64,000 nt of DNA from Gigaspora margarita (Eukaryota > Glomeromycota > Glomeromycetes > Diversisporales > Gigasporaceae): positions 186,955 to 250,954 of the forward strand of contig WTPW01000866.1 of assembly GCA_009809945.1 (NCBI GenBank), read 5' to 3'. This document shows positions 32,491 to 44,373 of this stretch, piece by piece (positions within the stretch are counted from its first letter, which is position 1; every line of letters begins with the position of its first letter). The notes beneath the pieces are model-generated. The model worked only from the letters and a program-made list of their open reading frames with translations. It did no database searches and had not been told where the DNA came from. A program made the translations under genes and the position numbers.

Positions 32491-32757
32491 AGATAGCTTT
32501 AAACAATAATTTGGACATTTTTGGACAATTTTGAACAATTAAATAAAGTAAAATTACTTAAAATTTTATTATGAAAACCTATTTTAATTTCAACTAGAAT
32601 GTGTTCAGCACCTAAAAAAATATATAATTATATATTTTTTAGATAGATTTATTAATTATTAAAGACTAGATAAGCTTTGAACAATCTTGGATATTTGGAC
32701 AATTTTGGACGTGAACAAGCCAAAAAAGACTGTGGATAACCAAAATATACAATACTG
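32478..32757 (+). mobile_element. hAT-like MITE, copy 2
   Basis: CAGTATTGTCATGAG to TATACAATACTG, 280 bp, with flanks CATTCGGG and TATTTGGG (6 of 8 identical), a decayed TSD. It interrupts the LINE ORF. Alignable with copy 1 along its full length. Confidence 0.7.
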
Positions 32758-33559
32758 TATTTGGGTGCTCTTTCTTTAGATATCTTCTAAATTGTGTAGT
32801 ATACTTATCTTCAAGCAAGAAAAGCTATATAAGAGTTGTTAGTAAATTGTTCTACAAAGTGCAGATCATGTTTGTTGAGGTTGTACTTAAGCTTTGCAGT
32901 TCTGAGAAGATTTCTTAGGATAAAGTTTATAGTAGTACCAACTTGTGTCAGGGGATAGTCCATAAAATATTACTGTTGTGCACTATAAGACCTTGTTTGT
33001 GCAGTGATTTGATGATTTTTGCTGTGATAGTATTGGCTTCAATAGTAATAAAGGATGGGTCTGATATTATGATTGAAAGATTAGTAGCGGCATTATTCTG
33101 GAGCTATTAGAAATGAATTTTTAAAGGTGAGGTGTGAAAGAAAAGATAGTTGATTGTGCATAATAAATCAGATATGTATTGCTAAAGTTGGCTATTTTGA
33201 ACCTATATATTTTGTGGTAGTGCATTGTTGTATTAGATATAGTTGCTACTAGCCCCACCTTGTGCTTGGTAATGTTAGTGTATTTTTTGGTTATATAAGC
33301 TAGTTAGAAGTGTGACATATGAGTATTCTGTAATCAGTAAGCTAGTCAAGTGAATATGACCATATTAGTGATATAAATAGTTTGTTTATCTATAATATAG
33401 GCATATCTTAGCTTGCTAATAGCATACTGTGCCTTGTAGGTAATAATTTTGTGTGTATAGAAGTGTTTGGGAGTACAAATAAACCAACAGTCTAAAAAAT
33501 AGAATGGTTTGTTATAAGTGATATTTTCTATGCGAGTATTATTAAGGTAAATATAGGGT

Positions 33560-34560
33560 TAGAGCAGATAAGTCATTTGTAGCCAGAACAGATTTAGTTG
33601 GGTTGACCCTAATATTGATGAAGTGAAAGAAGAAGCTAGCTATAGCAATTATGTCAGTGAGTTGTTGCTTGGTTGGTGTAACCTAGAGGGTATCATCCAT
33701 GAATGCAAGGGCTGAGCAGCTTGTAGCCAAGGGAGTAGTAGAAATAGGAATTATGGTAGTTAGAAAATAATCTTTATATTTAATATTAATCATATAATTA
33801 ACAGGTCATAATAAATGTGCTAAAGTAGAAGTATAATCATTTCTCTCTAGTTAAGGGTAGAGTTTACCTATATCGATTACTTGTAAATCACTTGTACATC
33901 ACATAATTTGATTGGCTAGTTTTGCATTATCACCCGCAAACTTTATTTATCATCTGCAAAATTCAATAATTTAGTAAGTAAATTTTTAATATACATATTT
34001 AATTAATATGATTTTTTTTTGATATTTAATAAAACAAGTATTCAAAAACAGGTTTAGTAATATTTTATATTGTTATATTTATTTTTATATAACATCCATA
34101 GTGATTGTATTGTATAATTTGATTTATATAATAGAGTCATAATTAGTATTATAAAAATGATCTATATATACTCTACTTTTAATACTATCGTAAACAAAAT
34201 AGGATAATGTATTGATGAATAGATTGATAACTGTATTACTTCTTGTAGTGAAAATATCAATGATGAGATTGGTTGTGGGTTCTGGAACCTTAAGTTGTTA
34301 TAGTGCAAGTCTAAGCATTGGAATATAAACAGTATTATATGCTTTAGACATGTCCTATAATAGTACTCTGAAGATTTTTTTGTATTTATGGACATCCTCA
34401 AGGATGTGAGTAAGAGCTTGTATAGGGTAGAATGTGAATATTTCTAAAAGAGTGACATGGTTTGAAGGGTTTAGAATAGGGTATTAGAACATAATAGATG
34501 AAAGGCAGTTGGTCAAAATTTTAGTTAGAATTTTCTGTACATGTTCAATTAATAATATAA
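33560..34560 (-). pseudogene. LINE reverse transcriptase relic
   Basis: Motifs in order on the minus strand: LTKILTNCLSSIM (about 34500), DMSKAYNTV (34341-34358, motif A with its Asp), LRLALxQLKVPEP, EMIILLLxHIYYD (about 33830, motif B region), and AFMDDTL (about 33692-33705, motif C with the intact DD pair) followed by VNPTKS. An unidentified insertion of about 250 bp lies between A and B (about 33890-34150). Several in-frame stops make it inactive. Confidence 0.8.
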
Positions 34561-35599
34561 GGTGGGTGTTAGACAGATGTTCAGTAAATGTTGACTTTTT
34601 TGAGATTGAAAAGATTATACTTTTTTCATATTTTCAAAATTTGAGATAAGTAAAAACAGGCATTATAAATATTAGTTAAGAGCATTAAAGCTAAGCATAG
34701 TAGGTAGCATAGCATTTCATTGGTAATTAGCTAGGGACCTAGTGCTTTGTTCAAAAGTGTGACCATTATTTGTTCATATACTTTATCAGTGGTAATTGTT
34801 TGGGTAATACCATTGTATTATTGGTCTTAAATTTTTTTTTTTGGGATGTGTATGTATACTCTCTTTGCTTAGAGCAACTTATTAGAGATATTTTCTTGAG
34901 TTTATTGTTCATAGTACTGTGCTATATCAAGTTTATTTCTGCTAGCTCAGTTATAACTTCTTTAGCTTTTCTGATATTGTGTAGGTGCACTGGATTAGTA
35001 CAGTAGTATAATGCTTTAATATACTATCAATTATTAGAGTGGTATTTGTAGTGAAATTGGAGTATCTTTTGTTAATATAAAAGTTAATTTTGTTCTTTTG
35101 TCTACTATTGTTCTTGATATTCCATGCATGCTATAATTTTTTGGTTTTGGATTTGAGTAATAAGTGTTTTGAGTCTACCAAAGGCTGTATTATCTATAGT
35201 TATTCTGAGTATACAATCTTGGTTATAATGTTAATAGCTACAATACTATCATTCCATGGATTAATTAGGTGCTGGGCAAGAATGGTAGTTGAAGTATAAT
35301 AACTTGTTTAAAGATTTTGTTGAGTTTTTTTAAGCCTTAATAGAGGTCTGTAGATTTTCTAAAAAGGCATAGTAGGAGCTAGATTGCTTTATAATGAATG
35401 GTATATGGGTATTTGTAGCTTTTTTTATAGCTAGGTTAAGCTTGTGCTATTGTTTATTAAAGGTAATGGAGTTAGTAATTGAGGAGTTCACATTTATGTT
35501 GTTTTTGAGTAGGGTTTGGGAGATCATAGCTAAGAAGTTTGCCCATGTCTCATTGTTATATTGAAATATTTTGTGTTTGTCTTCTTAGTTCTAGATAAG

Positions 35600-36215
35600 G
35601 CTATATTGATATTGTAGTACCAGAATATCATTACAATTATATAATTACTAGCAGTACTATCAATAGAAGATAAAATTATAAATGAAGAGATTTTTGCTAT
35701 CATGTGTAAGCAGACCCAAATATCATCGATTTGGCTGTGGTTGAAACCCTTGAACCAGATTGGTTGAGTTATATTGAAATATATCAGAGTACTAGTAAGA
35801 TTGTGGTTTTCTATATACTTAAATAGAGTAACTTATTTTTCTTTGCATAATTATTAATATTATAGTTGAAATCTTCTATGACCAGGATTTTGTAGTTTTT
35901 TTGTTTAGTCTTAGTTATTTAGAATAGGATATGGTTTTGTATAGTGCTTGCAAGTATTTGGTTGTTTTGGAATAAGTAAGTAGAGATAATACTAATCTTA
36001 TTCTTGAAGAAGTGGTTATTGTCAGGTGCATTTTGATATTGTATATATAGCATTGTAGGTTGTTTCTAACTGTGATGGCCATGCCCATACTAGAGGATGA
36101 GATATTCGCTTGTATAAGAGTGCAGTTAGAAGTATGGATCTTATAGCAGAGGTTAAGAAGTCAAATTTTTGTAGTGTTTAGTTTTGCAATCTTAGTTTCT
36201 GTTATGCTTATGATG
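35600..36215 (-). pseudogene. LINE AP-endonuclease domain relic
   Basis: Minus-strand motifs: HIISITETKI (about 36195), SSMGMAITV, YKILVIEDFNYNINN (normally GDFN; Gly is Glu here) and SQIDDIWV (about 35715). The domain start, FNICTYNV and LRLWLSTITKKIS, lies at 40840-40750, on the far side of the CATCAGC element that split it. Confidence 0.75.
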
Positions 36216-36494
36216 TGAACATTAGCAAATTTTATATATAGATATATATCAATTACTCACCAGTGAGATATATATCGATAATCAATATCCCTGCTAATTA
36301 TTATCGATAGTGATAGTAATCGATATATATCTGGTTAATCAATATATCTAATATAATATCAATTCTGCAATTAATAATTATTATATTCATATAATCATAC
36401 TTTTTGCAAATTTTTAAATATTTTACAGGTTTTCGCAAGGTTTCGCAATTTATTATAAAATTTTATTTTTTTTATTTATTATTATTATATATAT

Positions 36495-37480
36495 ATATAT
36501 ATTATTTTTTTATGTCAAAGTTTCCGCTCTGGGGAGAAGCTTTTATTCAAGTAAATCAGACCACGGGCACCTCCAAGGGCACCCTGGCATTTGTTATATT
36601 GATGAGAGTACAACTAGCCACACCTGCAACTCTTGGTTGCCTATTTAAGTAGCTACTCGAAGGTCCTACACTAGCTGCCATACCTGCAACCCGCATACCG
36701 GCATTGTCTATTTAAACCCTCTGGTCCCTGCGCCTTCTGCCAAGTTCTCCTTGTATCACCGATACAGTCCTCCATTACATAAGACAATCAAGGCCAGTTC
36801 TGGATATATCGCGAAACCCTCTTAGGACTAGTTTATCCTCGCAGAACACTTGGTAGAGCAGTCCCTGTCCCACACAGGTATTACCTATGCTTCGGTAACT
36901 TACACTACAGCTTTACCTATATACTTGCATTTAGGGCTAACCATTAAACTACTACCATTAACTACTTCTGCCCTTGTAAGGTTCATTCCAATCCCGATAC
37001 CTACTACAACCTTCCTATCGGTCCTTCCTCGGTATCTCCAAACTTCCAAACCAGTTAGCTTGGAAGGGTCAGTCAGCCTGGCTTTAAGTGCCGAATGGAC
37101 TCCCTCTCCTTGGTACATGCTGCCAAAACACATGTCCTTTTCCTCTGGTGCGACTCCGGTGGCCAGGTTGGTAGACCCCCTTCTCGAGGATCTTGTCGTC
37201 CAGTTCACCGGCTCCAGTTTCTGATATTCCAATTATGGTTAGCACTGTTAAAGATCTTTGCTACTTCCTTACTCGGGACTTCCAAACGGGTATCCATTTT
37301 CTGATCCTTGGATTTTGTGCGCCCGACGGCTCCTATTCAAGATGGTGTACCAAAGGACCAACAAGGAGAAATGGTACTATAACACAGGCCTATTTTTCAA
37401 ACTGTCACCAGTAGGATTTGAACCCTAGACCTGCCACTTGGGGGTGACAACTTATCAGCTTCTCTAAGTCGCCACACTCC
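36495..37480 (-). mobile_element. tRNA-derived SINE, family 1, copy C (best preserved)
   Basis: Head at the right: GTGGCGACTTAGAGAAGC (A box) and GGTTCAAATCC (B box); 3' end CCAGAGCGGAAACTTTGAC plus A tail at the left. Flanks ATTATTATTATATAT on both sides (after removing the adjacent hAT-like MITE) give a probable 15-bp TSD. It keeps the most CpGs of any copy and an open sense frame (37232-36900) containing NLATGVAPEEKDMCFG and YQGEGVHSALKARLTDPS. Confidence 0.8.
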
Positions 37481-37484
37481 ATTA

Positions 37485-38067
37485 TAGGGGTCTTAGCTGG
37501 GTCGGGTCTGACCCGGGTCAGATTATTTTTAATGATCAAAAGTAGTCGCTACATAGTAAAGTCCAAATTTTACTATTTAAATCGATAGAATGAGCTTAAG
37601 TAAACTTGTTTGGAAGATCAAAATACATATATTCTGAAATTGTTATCCAAATTGGAGAAATTTTTACTATTTAACTTTTAAGTTTTACGTTCGTCAAACA
37701 TATTTTTTAAAAAGATTCTAATTTTTTCATTGAATGTAAAAGTTAAAGTCAAATAATAAAAATTTCTTTGATTTGGATAAAAATTTTAGAGTATGTGCAT
37801 TTTGATCTTCCAAACAAGTTTACATAAGCGGATTTTATCGATTTATATAGTAAAATTTAGACTTTACTATATAGCAACTATTATTAACCCGGGTTCAACC
37901 CAGGTTGGGTTGGGTTGGGTCTGACCCGGGTCAGGTTTAACATGAGGCGGGTCTGACCCGGGTCAGGTTTGACATGAGCAGGTTTGACCCAGATCGGGTT
38001 TTGACCCAAGTGGGTCTGACCTGGGTCAGGCCCAAACCCGACCCAACCCGACCCACTAAGACCCCTA
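37485..38067. mobile_element. GC-rich-ended hAT-like MITE
   Basis: Ends TAGGGGTCTTAGCTGGGTC and GACCCACTAAGACCCCTA; flanks CTCCATTA (37477-37484) and CCCCATTA (38068-38075) match at 7 of 8, a hAT-length TSD. The arms are made of GGGTCTGACCCGGGTCAG repeats, the most GC-rich DNA in the window. A 336-bp MITE has inserted in the middle (37544-37879). It landed exactly at the 5' end of SINE copy C. Confidence 0.75.
37544..37879. mobile_element. About 335-bp MITE nested in the hAT-like MITE
   Basis: TIRs AGTCGCTACATAGTAAAGTC and GACTTTACTATATAGCAACT; arms include CTTAAGTAAACTTGTTTGGA with its inverted partner. Same family as 38525-38857 and the fragment near 3640. Confidence 0.7.
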
Positions 38068-38524
38068 CCCCATTATTATTATATATTATATTTTAAATTA
38101 AATAATCAATATTTGCAAGTTTTTGCAATTTAATATAAAATTATTTATTTATTTATTATTATTATATATTATATTATATTACATATTTTTATTATATAAA
38201 TTATAAAAAAAAAATGAAACCCCAAAAAAAAAAACCCTCAAAAAAAAATAACAAAAAAAAACAAAAACGGAAAAATAGTAATAATTTTTAACTACTTTTA
38301 CATTTTATTATTTTACTATTATATTTGTTCATATTCACTACTTCTTGCACAATATCAGAGAAGTTAGAGTTAGTGTTTTTGTAAGAAAAGTGCAATAAAT
38401 CACGTAATTAGGGTTTATATAGGTCCGACCTTCCTCCCCCCTGTGATAGACTATTGACCAATCAAATTTCATCTTTTTAATATTAAAAAAATTCAAAAAT
38501 GGTTTTGACCCCACGTACGATAAC

Positions 38525-38857
38525 AGTTGCTACATAGTAAAGTCAAAATTTTACTATGTGATCGATTAAAGTTGCTTAAGTAAACTTGTTCAGAAGATCA
38601 AAATACATTTATCCTAAAATTTTTATCAGTATTGGAGAACTTTTTATTATTTTACTTTTTGATTTTTTTGTTTGACAAAAATTTTAAAATTTTTTAAAAA
38701 AATACATTCGACGAACATAAAAATTAAAATTAAATAACAAAAACTTTAATTTTGATAAAAATTTCAGAGTATATGTATTTTAATATTCCAAACAAGTTTA
38801 CTTAATCGATAATTATCGATTGATATAGTAAAATTTAGACTTTACTATATAGCAACT
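38525..38857. mobile_element. 333-bp MITE
   Basis: TIRs AGTTGCTACATAGTAAAGTC and GACTTTACTATATAGCAACT; the inverted match continues through TTAAGTAAACTTGTTC and CAAACAAGTTTACTTAA. Non-coding. TSD not determined. Confidence 0.75.
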
Positions 38858-39527
38858 TTCTGCGAATTTTTATTATAATAAATACTTCAATATTATTGGC
38901 TATTTTACTCTATATATATATATAGAATATGATAAATGGGGACCCCCTCCCCCCTAAAAAATTACGTAATTTACTGCACTTCCCTAAATATCAGAAAAGT
39001 CAGATCATTTTCTTGCAAAGTTTCGAAGAAAGTCAGGAATAAATAAAATAAAATTAAAAAAAAATAAGTAAAAAAAAAGAAAAACAAACAAAAAATAAAA
39101 ATGTAAGCAAACTAAATAAAAAAAATGAAGCCCCAAATCTCTATTTCTCTAAAGTAAAGTTCATTTCTTGCAATTCAGAAATTGTTAAAGGTTTTCACAA
39201 TGTGCTGAAATAAATAAAAACATAAAAATTAAAGAAATAAATAAAAAAAAAACAAACAAAAAAAAATGGAATGTAAGCAAACTGAATAAAAAAAATATAA
39301 AACCCAAATTTCTATTTCTCTGATATAGAGTTCTTGATAGAAATTGCTGAAATCAAGTTGTATAAATTCTTGCAAAGTAGCGAAAAAGTCTGGGTTTGCT
39401 TGCAAAGTATCAAAAAAGCCTAGATTATTTTCCTCACAAAGTGCCAGAATATTAAAAAAAAATAAAAAAAAAATAAAAACAAAAACAAAAAGAACAAAAA
39501 ACGTCAAACAAAAAAATAAATGAAGTA

Positions 39528-39711
39528 CAGGTGACCCCCGATAATATCAACCTACGTTAATATCAACCTAAGCCACAAATCAAATTTTTACAAATTTTTA
39601 TATATCAAAATTCCCTCGTATATATCAACTTTAATATGAATTTTCGTTAATATCACTATCAACATAATTTTGAATAGGTTCAAATGGGTTGATATTAACG
39701 AGGGTCACCTG
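39528..39711. mobile_element. 184-bp pogo-like MITE
   Basis: TIRs CAGGTGACCCCCGATAATAT and ATATTAACGAGGGTCACCTG with TA on both sides (39526-39527, 39712-39713). Internal AATATCAAC repeats. Same size and plan as 57493-57676; CAGxTGACxC ends with a TA site suggest the pogo/Tigger group. Confidence 0.8.
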
Positions 39712-40227
39712 TACTAACTAAACCTTTATTTTTTTAAAGAGGCATTCTTGAAAATTTACAATTACTAGAGAAAGCAATTGTGTGTTCTTGCAAAGTTTCA
39801 GAAGGCTAAGTTGGCTTGTGCAAAGTGGCGAAAAGTTGTTGGATTTCTGTAAAGTAGCAGAGAATTTAGGGTTGGTGTTTTTGTAAAGTATAGAAATAAA
39901 ATAAAAAAAATTAAAAAATAAATAAAAAAAAATTGCAAAAACAAAATAAAACTAAATGAAATTAAATGAAACTAAATGAAACCAAACCAAACCAAAAAAA
40001 AAAACAAAATGAAAATGAAAAAACAATGTAAAATTGATAGAAGATCTAATTATAAACAAAAAAAATAAACAAAGATCTAATCTGATCTTGTACTATGATC
40101 ATTAAAACATTTTGAAATATTTTGAAACATTTCGAAAATATTAGTTAAACACATCCTTGGTATGATCTAGAGTACAAATTTACTAATCCGGCTTGATTTT
40201 CTAGTCTAAAATATTTTGAAACAATTT

Positions 40228-40340
40228 GAAATATTAAAAAAAAAAAAAAAAAAAGAAGAGAAAGAAAAAAAAAGAAAAAGAGAAAAAAAGAGAGAGAAAA
40301 AAAAGGGAGAGGAGAGAAAAAAGGGGGAAGAGAGATAAAA
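40228..40340. repeat. Polypurine tract
   Basis: About 110 bp of A and G only (AAAGAGAGAG, GGGAGAGGAGAG) inside the CATCAGC element. The minus-strand frame 40145-40414 across it is low-complexity and not a gene. Confidence 0.8.
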
Positions 40341-40859
40341 ATAGTGTAAAACGCTTTTTTTTTTTTTTTTATAAAGAATATATATTTGTTTTTTTTTTTT
40401 TTAAGTTTTTTCATACATTTTATAGAATATATATTTATAATTTATAGTAGCTTACGGATTAAATGAGCTTAAGAAATTTTGAACTCCATTTTTTTTTTTT
40501 ATACGGTGAGAGGTCAAAACACTATGTAATCGTTAAAGATCTGTTAATCGTTATATATTGTTTCAAATAATTCTGATTATAATCGATTTATAGATATATA
40601 ACGAATTAATATAGAAAATGATATATATCGATTTAGATATATATCAATTTTTATCCAATTAATAGATATATAATGATATTTTATAATCAATATAAAACAA
40701 TTAAGTGTTATATATCGATCAATATCTATATATAAAATTTGCAGATAGAGATCTTCTTGGTTATAGTACTAAGCCATAGTCTAAGTTTAAAATCGTTGTT
40801 TAGGCCCTAAACATTATATGTACAAATATTGAATGAGAGAGAAAATTGCATAGATTGTA

Positions 40860-43240
40860 TTGTATAATAATTGGTAAGTATTAGTTTCATTGTTTGAGTT
40901 ATTGTTAGCTCCATTTGTATGAGAGTAGTTATATAAATTGAGTAGTCAGTCATAATTATTGATCATTGAAGATTTCCTAGTCCAGTTGTTGGAGATCAGA
41001 AAGATTAATTAAGTAGTTCAGAATAAGAGTAATATTAAAATATTTTTGAATTTTATTAATGTCTTGAGTAGCTGTATTGTAGTCTAAGATGGAGATCTGA
41101 GTAGATATTAGAGATGTTTTCTTGTATATAAAGTGTAAGCTCTTTTATATTAGATGGTAAGTTCAGCTTGGTAGGATTGTCAGATATGGAAATATTTGGT
41201 ACTATGTCAATCTATTCTTTAGAAAGTTTGTTAAAGTAATAAATCTTATAGAGCATTTATACTGTATCAACTAGTTGTTTTGGGATTGTTATTGGGATAG
41301 TGATGTGGAAGTCTTTTATGTCCTCTATGTTTGTAAGAAGCTCTGGTTTGTTTATTGGGTTCACTTGCATTATATTAAGAGGAAGTAGAATTCTGAATTT
41401 GTATCTATGCCTGGTTTTCTGAATAAATATTTTGGCTAGCTATTTGTCAGTTATAGAATATATATAAATTATGTTCATTTTGATTTTTGTTAGATTATTA
41501 AATAGTAGGGTTTTGAAAGTATGTAGTTGTTTAGTAACTTTCTGAAGCTGTATTTCTTTTGTAGCATGTTCACTATATTTTTAAAATTCTAGGAGGAAGG
41601 CATTGGGTCTATTAGAAACTGATGACTTAAGTTTTGTAGCAGTTCTTGTAGTATAAGTAGAAATGGTTTCTATGTTCATGTTCAGGCAGGTCAAAGTATT
41701 GCAATAGAGTATGGTCGAAATGGTAGTATTCTTTCAACTTTGCTCTGTAATATGATAGGTGGGCTAGAGAGTCAAATTTGGTAATTAGAAAAAGGTCCCA
41801 AACTGCTTTGATTAGGTTAGTGGATTTGTAGAGAGAGTAGTTTATTGTTGGTAAAAAAAGAGCTAGGGAGTTGTAAGAAAGAGAAGATACTTCTAAGAGC
41901 AGCTACTACTGCTCTTTTATGTTTATGTTCAGAAATAGGTAGAGCAAATAGTAGGAGTTCAATAATATGTTCCAGAATTAAATCTGGACCATCAGATAAC
42001 AGTTTGAGATTATCTGTTAGAGCCTCTCCAAAGAGCTTCCTTATTGTTTCAAATGGTATAATATCTTCTATTAGGATAAATTTTGTGCAGTAGTAAATTA
42101 TAATGGTGTTTGGTATGTATTTGAAGTAATGAAGTTAAGGTTGGTAATATAGTTAGCTACAAGTTCTTTTTAAGCATTATATGGGGGTGGGTCAATAGAA
42201 AAGGGACAAATCATTTTTAGTAAAATTTTTTTAATTTTTAAATTAAAACATCTTGACAACTATTTTAATCAAATTTGCCAAAAAATTTTTTATTTTAATC
42301 TTGAAATTATATAGAATTAAAATAAAAAAAAAATTTATTAAATTTATTAAGATAGTTGTTAAGATATTTAAGCTTAAAGTCAAGAAAACTTTTACTTAGA
42401 AAAAATTTGGCTCTTTTCTATTGACTCACCCCCATATATATTTGATCTCTGTTATTTTTATTTGTTATTGTAATGTCTTATTGTTTTTTGTAGTTTTTCA
42501 AGACCTTGTTGAAACTTTCTTTATATTTGATTTGGTATACTAGTTTGCTTTTTTTGTCTTTAGCAAAGAAGCAAAAGAAAGCTGTGTTCCAGTGTTTGAA
42601 TTTTAGGCCAATTGCTAGGGGTATATTGTATTGTGTGGGCTTGAATACAATTTTGTCTCTAAACAATTTTTTAAGTTAAGTTTGATCTTTGAGTATATCG
42701 AGAATTTTGTTAGGGTTTTATTTATTTGTATTAAAGGGGCAGTCTTTGGTTCTTTATATTGCTTCCATATCTGCATTTGTTCATAATATTACTAGTTTCT
42801 GTAATCTTAGATCATAGGATAAGTTTTGACTAGTGATTTGGCTATAGCTTGTATTGATTCTATTGTATGATCTGATTTACAGTTTATGTCTACATCATTC
42901 TCTTGGCAATATATATAGGCATTATCTGATTTGTCTTGTGCTATGTTTGGTATATTTGGGTTGTAGGTTTAGGGTCAATCTACATTACTGTTAGATCATA
43001 ATCTTCTATATTAATAAAGTCCTCTTCATCAAGTTTCATTATTGTGATCTAGGAATAGTTGTAGATCAGTGTCATAGAAATCTTGTAGATTACTTTTATA
43101 GTGCAAATACTTCTGATTGGTCTGAGTTCTGGTTCTGTATTGTTCATAGCCAAATCTGGGTTATTGTTTTAATTTGTACATGATTATGTAGATCTCTGGT
43201 ATAATGACACTATAGGTAAATATGATAGGATAAGCTGATA
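40860..43240 (-). pseudogene. LINE 5' ORF relic
   Basis: The minus strand between about 42980 and 40860 translates to long coding-like stretches with stops, e.g. LLSDGPDLILEHIIELLLFA then LRSIFSFLQLPSS (about 42010-41860) and the open frame 42666-42478 with IVFKPTQYNIPLAIGLKFKH. The position upstream of the endonuclease fits ORF1. I base the assignment on order, not on a recognised domain. The palindromic MITE at 42181 splits it. Confidence 0.5.
42181..42434. mobile_element. Palindromic MITE, copy 2 of the 4964 type
   Basis: Ends ATGGGGGTGGGTCAATAG and CTATTGACTCACCCCCAT; arms include AACATCTTGACAACTATTTT and AGATAGTTGTTAAGATAT around a centre near 42308. Flanked by TATA. About 254 bp. Confidence 0.7.
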
Positions 43241-43342
43241 TAATATCAGAAATTTTTAATATAGATAAATATCAATATATAACAATTAATCAATATATAT
43301 CAATTAAAAATTAATAATATATATTAATAAACTAGTTATATA

Positions 43343-43958
43343 AAACCTCGGGTCTGATAGCATAGCAGTTATGCTTTAAGGTCGCAAATTGAAAGATTGC
43401 TGGTTCAAGTCCTGTGGACAGCGAATACAAATTTTAATAATTGGTGTAACAAACTCTGCAAGGCAGAACCTGTTGGTTTGGATCATTGATTTGGGTAACC
43501 AAAGTCATGAGACGTAGTAAAGATCATGTCACGAACTCCTGGCGGTGTTTTCTGACAGACCTTGGCCAGTTGCGGTTAAGTGGGTACAGAAAGTCCAGGG
43601 TTAAAACTTGGACAGATAAGACTAGAAGGACTTACATCCTACCTAGCCAACTCTAGGCCACAGATAAAGAAGTCCGAGTTGAACATTCCTGAAAGAGTTG
43701 GGGCCCTACAAATGTCTGCTATATGTAGTGAGTAGGGTAGTAATAGGAGGAGTATGAACCAGAAGGTTTAAATAGACAACTTCTGTAGTTGGGTGGTAGG
43801 TATGTCAGCTAGTGCGGAACCTTTGGGCGGACTACTTAAATTAGGCACCAAAAGTGCATGTGTGGCTAGTTGTATCCTCATTTATGTAACAAATATTACG
43901 TCCTTAACAACTTAATAAAGAATTAAGACAAGGTCTTAGTTGTAAAAATGGAAAAAAA
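43343..43958 (+). mobile_element. tRNA-derived SINE, family 2, copy D
   Basis: The head differs from family 1: GGGTCTGATAGCATAGCAG, TTATGC (A box) and GGTTCAAGTCC (B box). The last 150 bp (from GGTTTAAATAGACAACTTC through GCGGAACCTTTGGGCGG and GGCACCAAAAGTGC) match family 1. A perfect 16-bp TSD ATAAACTAGTTATATA lies at 43327-43342 and 43959-43974. 616 bp with an A-rich tail. It keeps many CpGs, so it looks young. Confidence 0.8.
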
Positions 43959-44030
43959 ATAAACTAGTTATATATCGATATATATCTATAATTAATATAT
44001 AGCATAAATAAATATATATAGATATGTATC

Positions 44031-44373
44031 ACTTCACTAACACTTGTTTCGTAGACATAACATTTTACTGACAAAAATTCACTGACATGTTTATTTCACT
44101 GACTCTTATTTCACTAACAAGCTTATTTCACTAATAATTTATTTCACAGAAGCTCATTTTATAGACAATTTTTTTTATAAAATTCTACTAACCTTAACTC
44201 TAATTCTAATCTGATCCTAATGGCAATGACCAGAATTATTTTGTTAGTAAAATAAGTTTCGGTGAAATAAACTGTTAGTAAAATAAAAAAAATAAACATC
44301 GGTAAAATAACATATCAGTGAATTGTTATCGGTGAATTGTTATTTCTATGAAACGAGCATCGGTGAAGTAAGC
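44031..44373. mobile_element. Fold-back MITE, about 343 bp
   Basis: ACTTCACTAACACTTGTTTC pairs with GAAACGAGCATCGGTGAAGT; both arms are arrays of TTTCACTGAC or its inverse, TCAGTGAATTG. The centre holds CTAACCTTAACTCTAATTC. Non-coding. Confidence 0.65.

Larger units (their letters stand above)
36217..40745 (-). mobile_element. Long gene-free TIR element, copy 3 (with nested insertions)
   Basis: Left AGCAAATTTTATATATAGAT and right ATCTATATATAAAATTTGCA are inverted repeats, each followed by TATCGATA-type repeats. It splits the LINE endonuclease between KKIS and NVHII. Internal order is the reverse of copies 1 and 2: CAAGGTTTCGCAATT, AATATATA tracts, TTCTTGCAAAG arrays (38340, 39000, 39370, 39790), GATCTAATCTGATCTTG, AATCCGGCTTG, TTTCGAAAATATT. 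Inserted in it are a SINE (36495), a GC-rich hAT-like MITE (37485), a 333-bp MITE (38525) and a pogo-like MITE (39528). Confidence 0.65.

Noticed and set aside
34770..35299. Hydrophobic plus-strand frames
   Set aside because: They are opposite-strand shadows of the minus-strand LINE.
43343..43430. Possible functional tRNA gene
   Set aside because: A and B boxes are present, but the acceptor stem does not close and it is followed by a SINE body with a TSD, so it is the SINE head.
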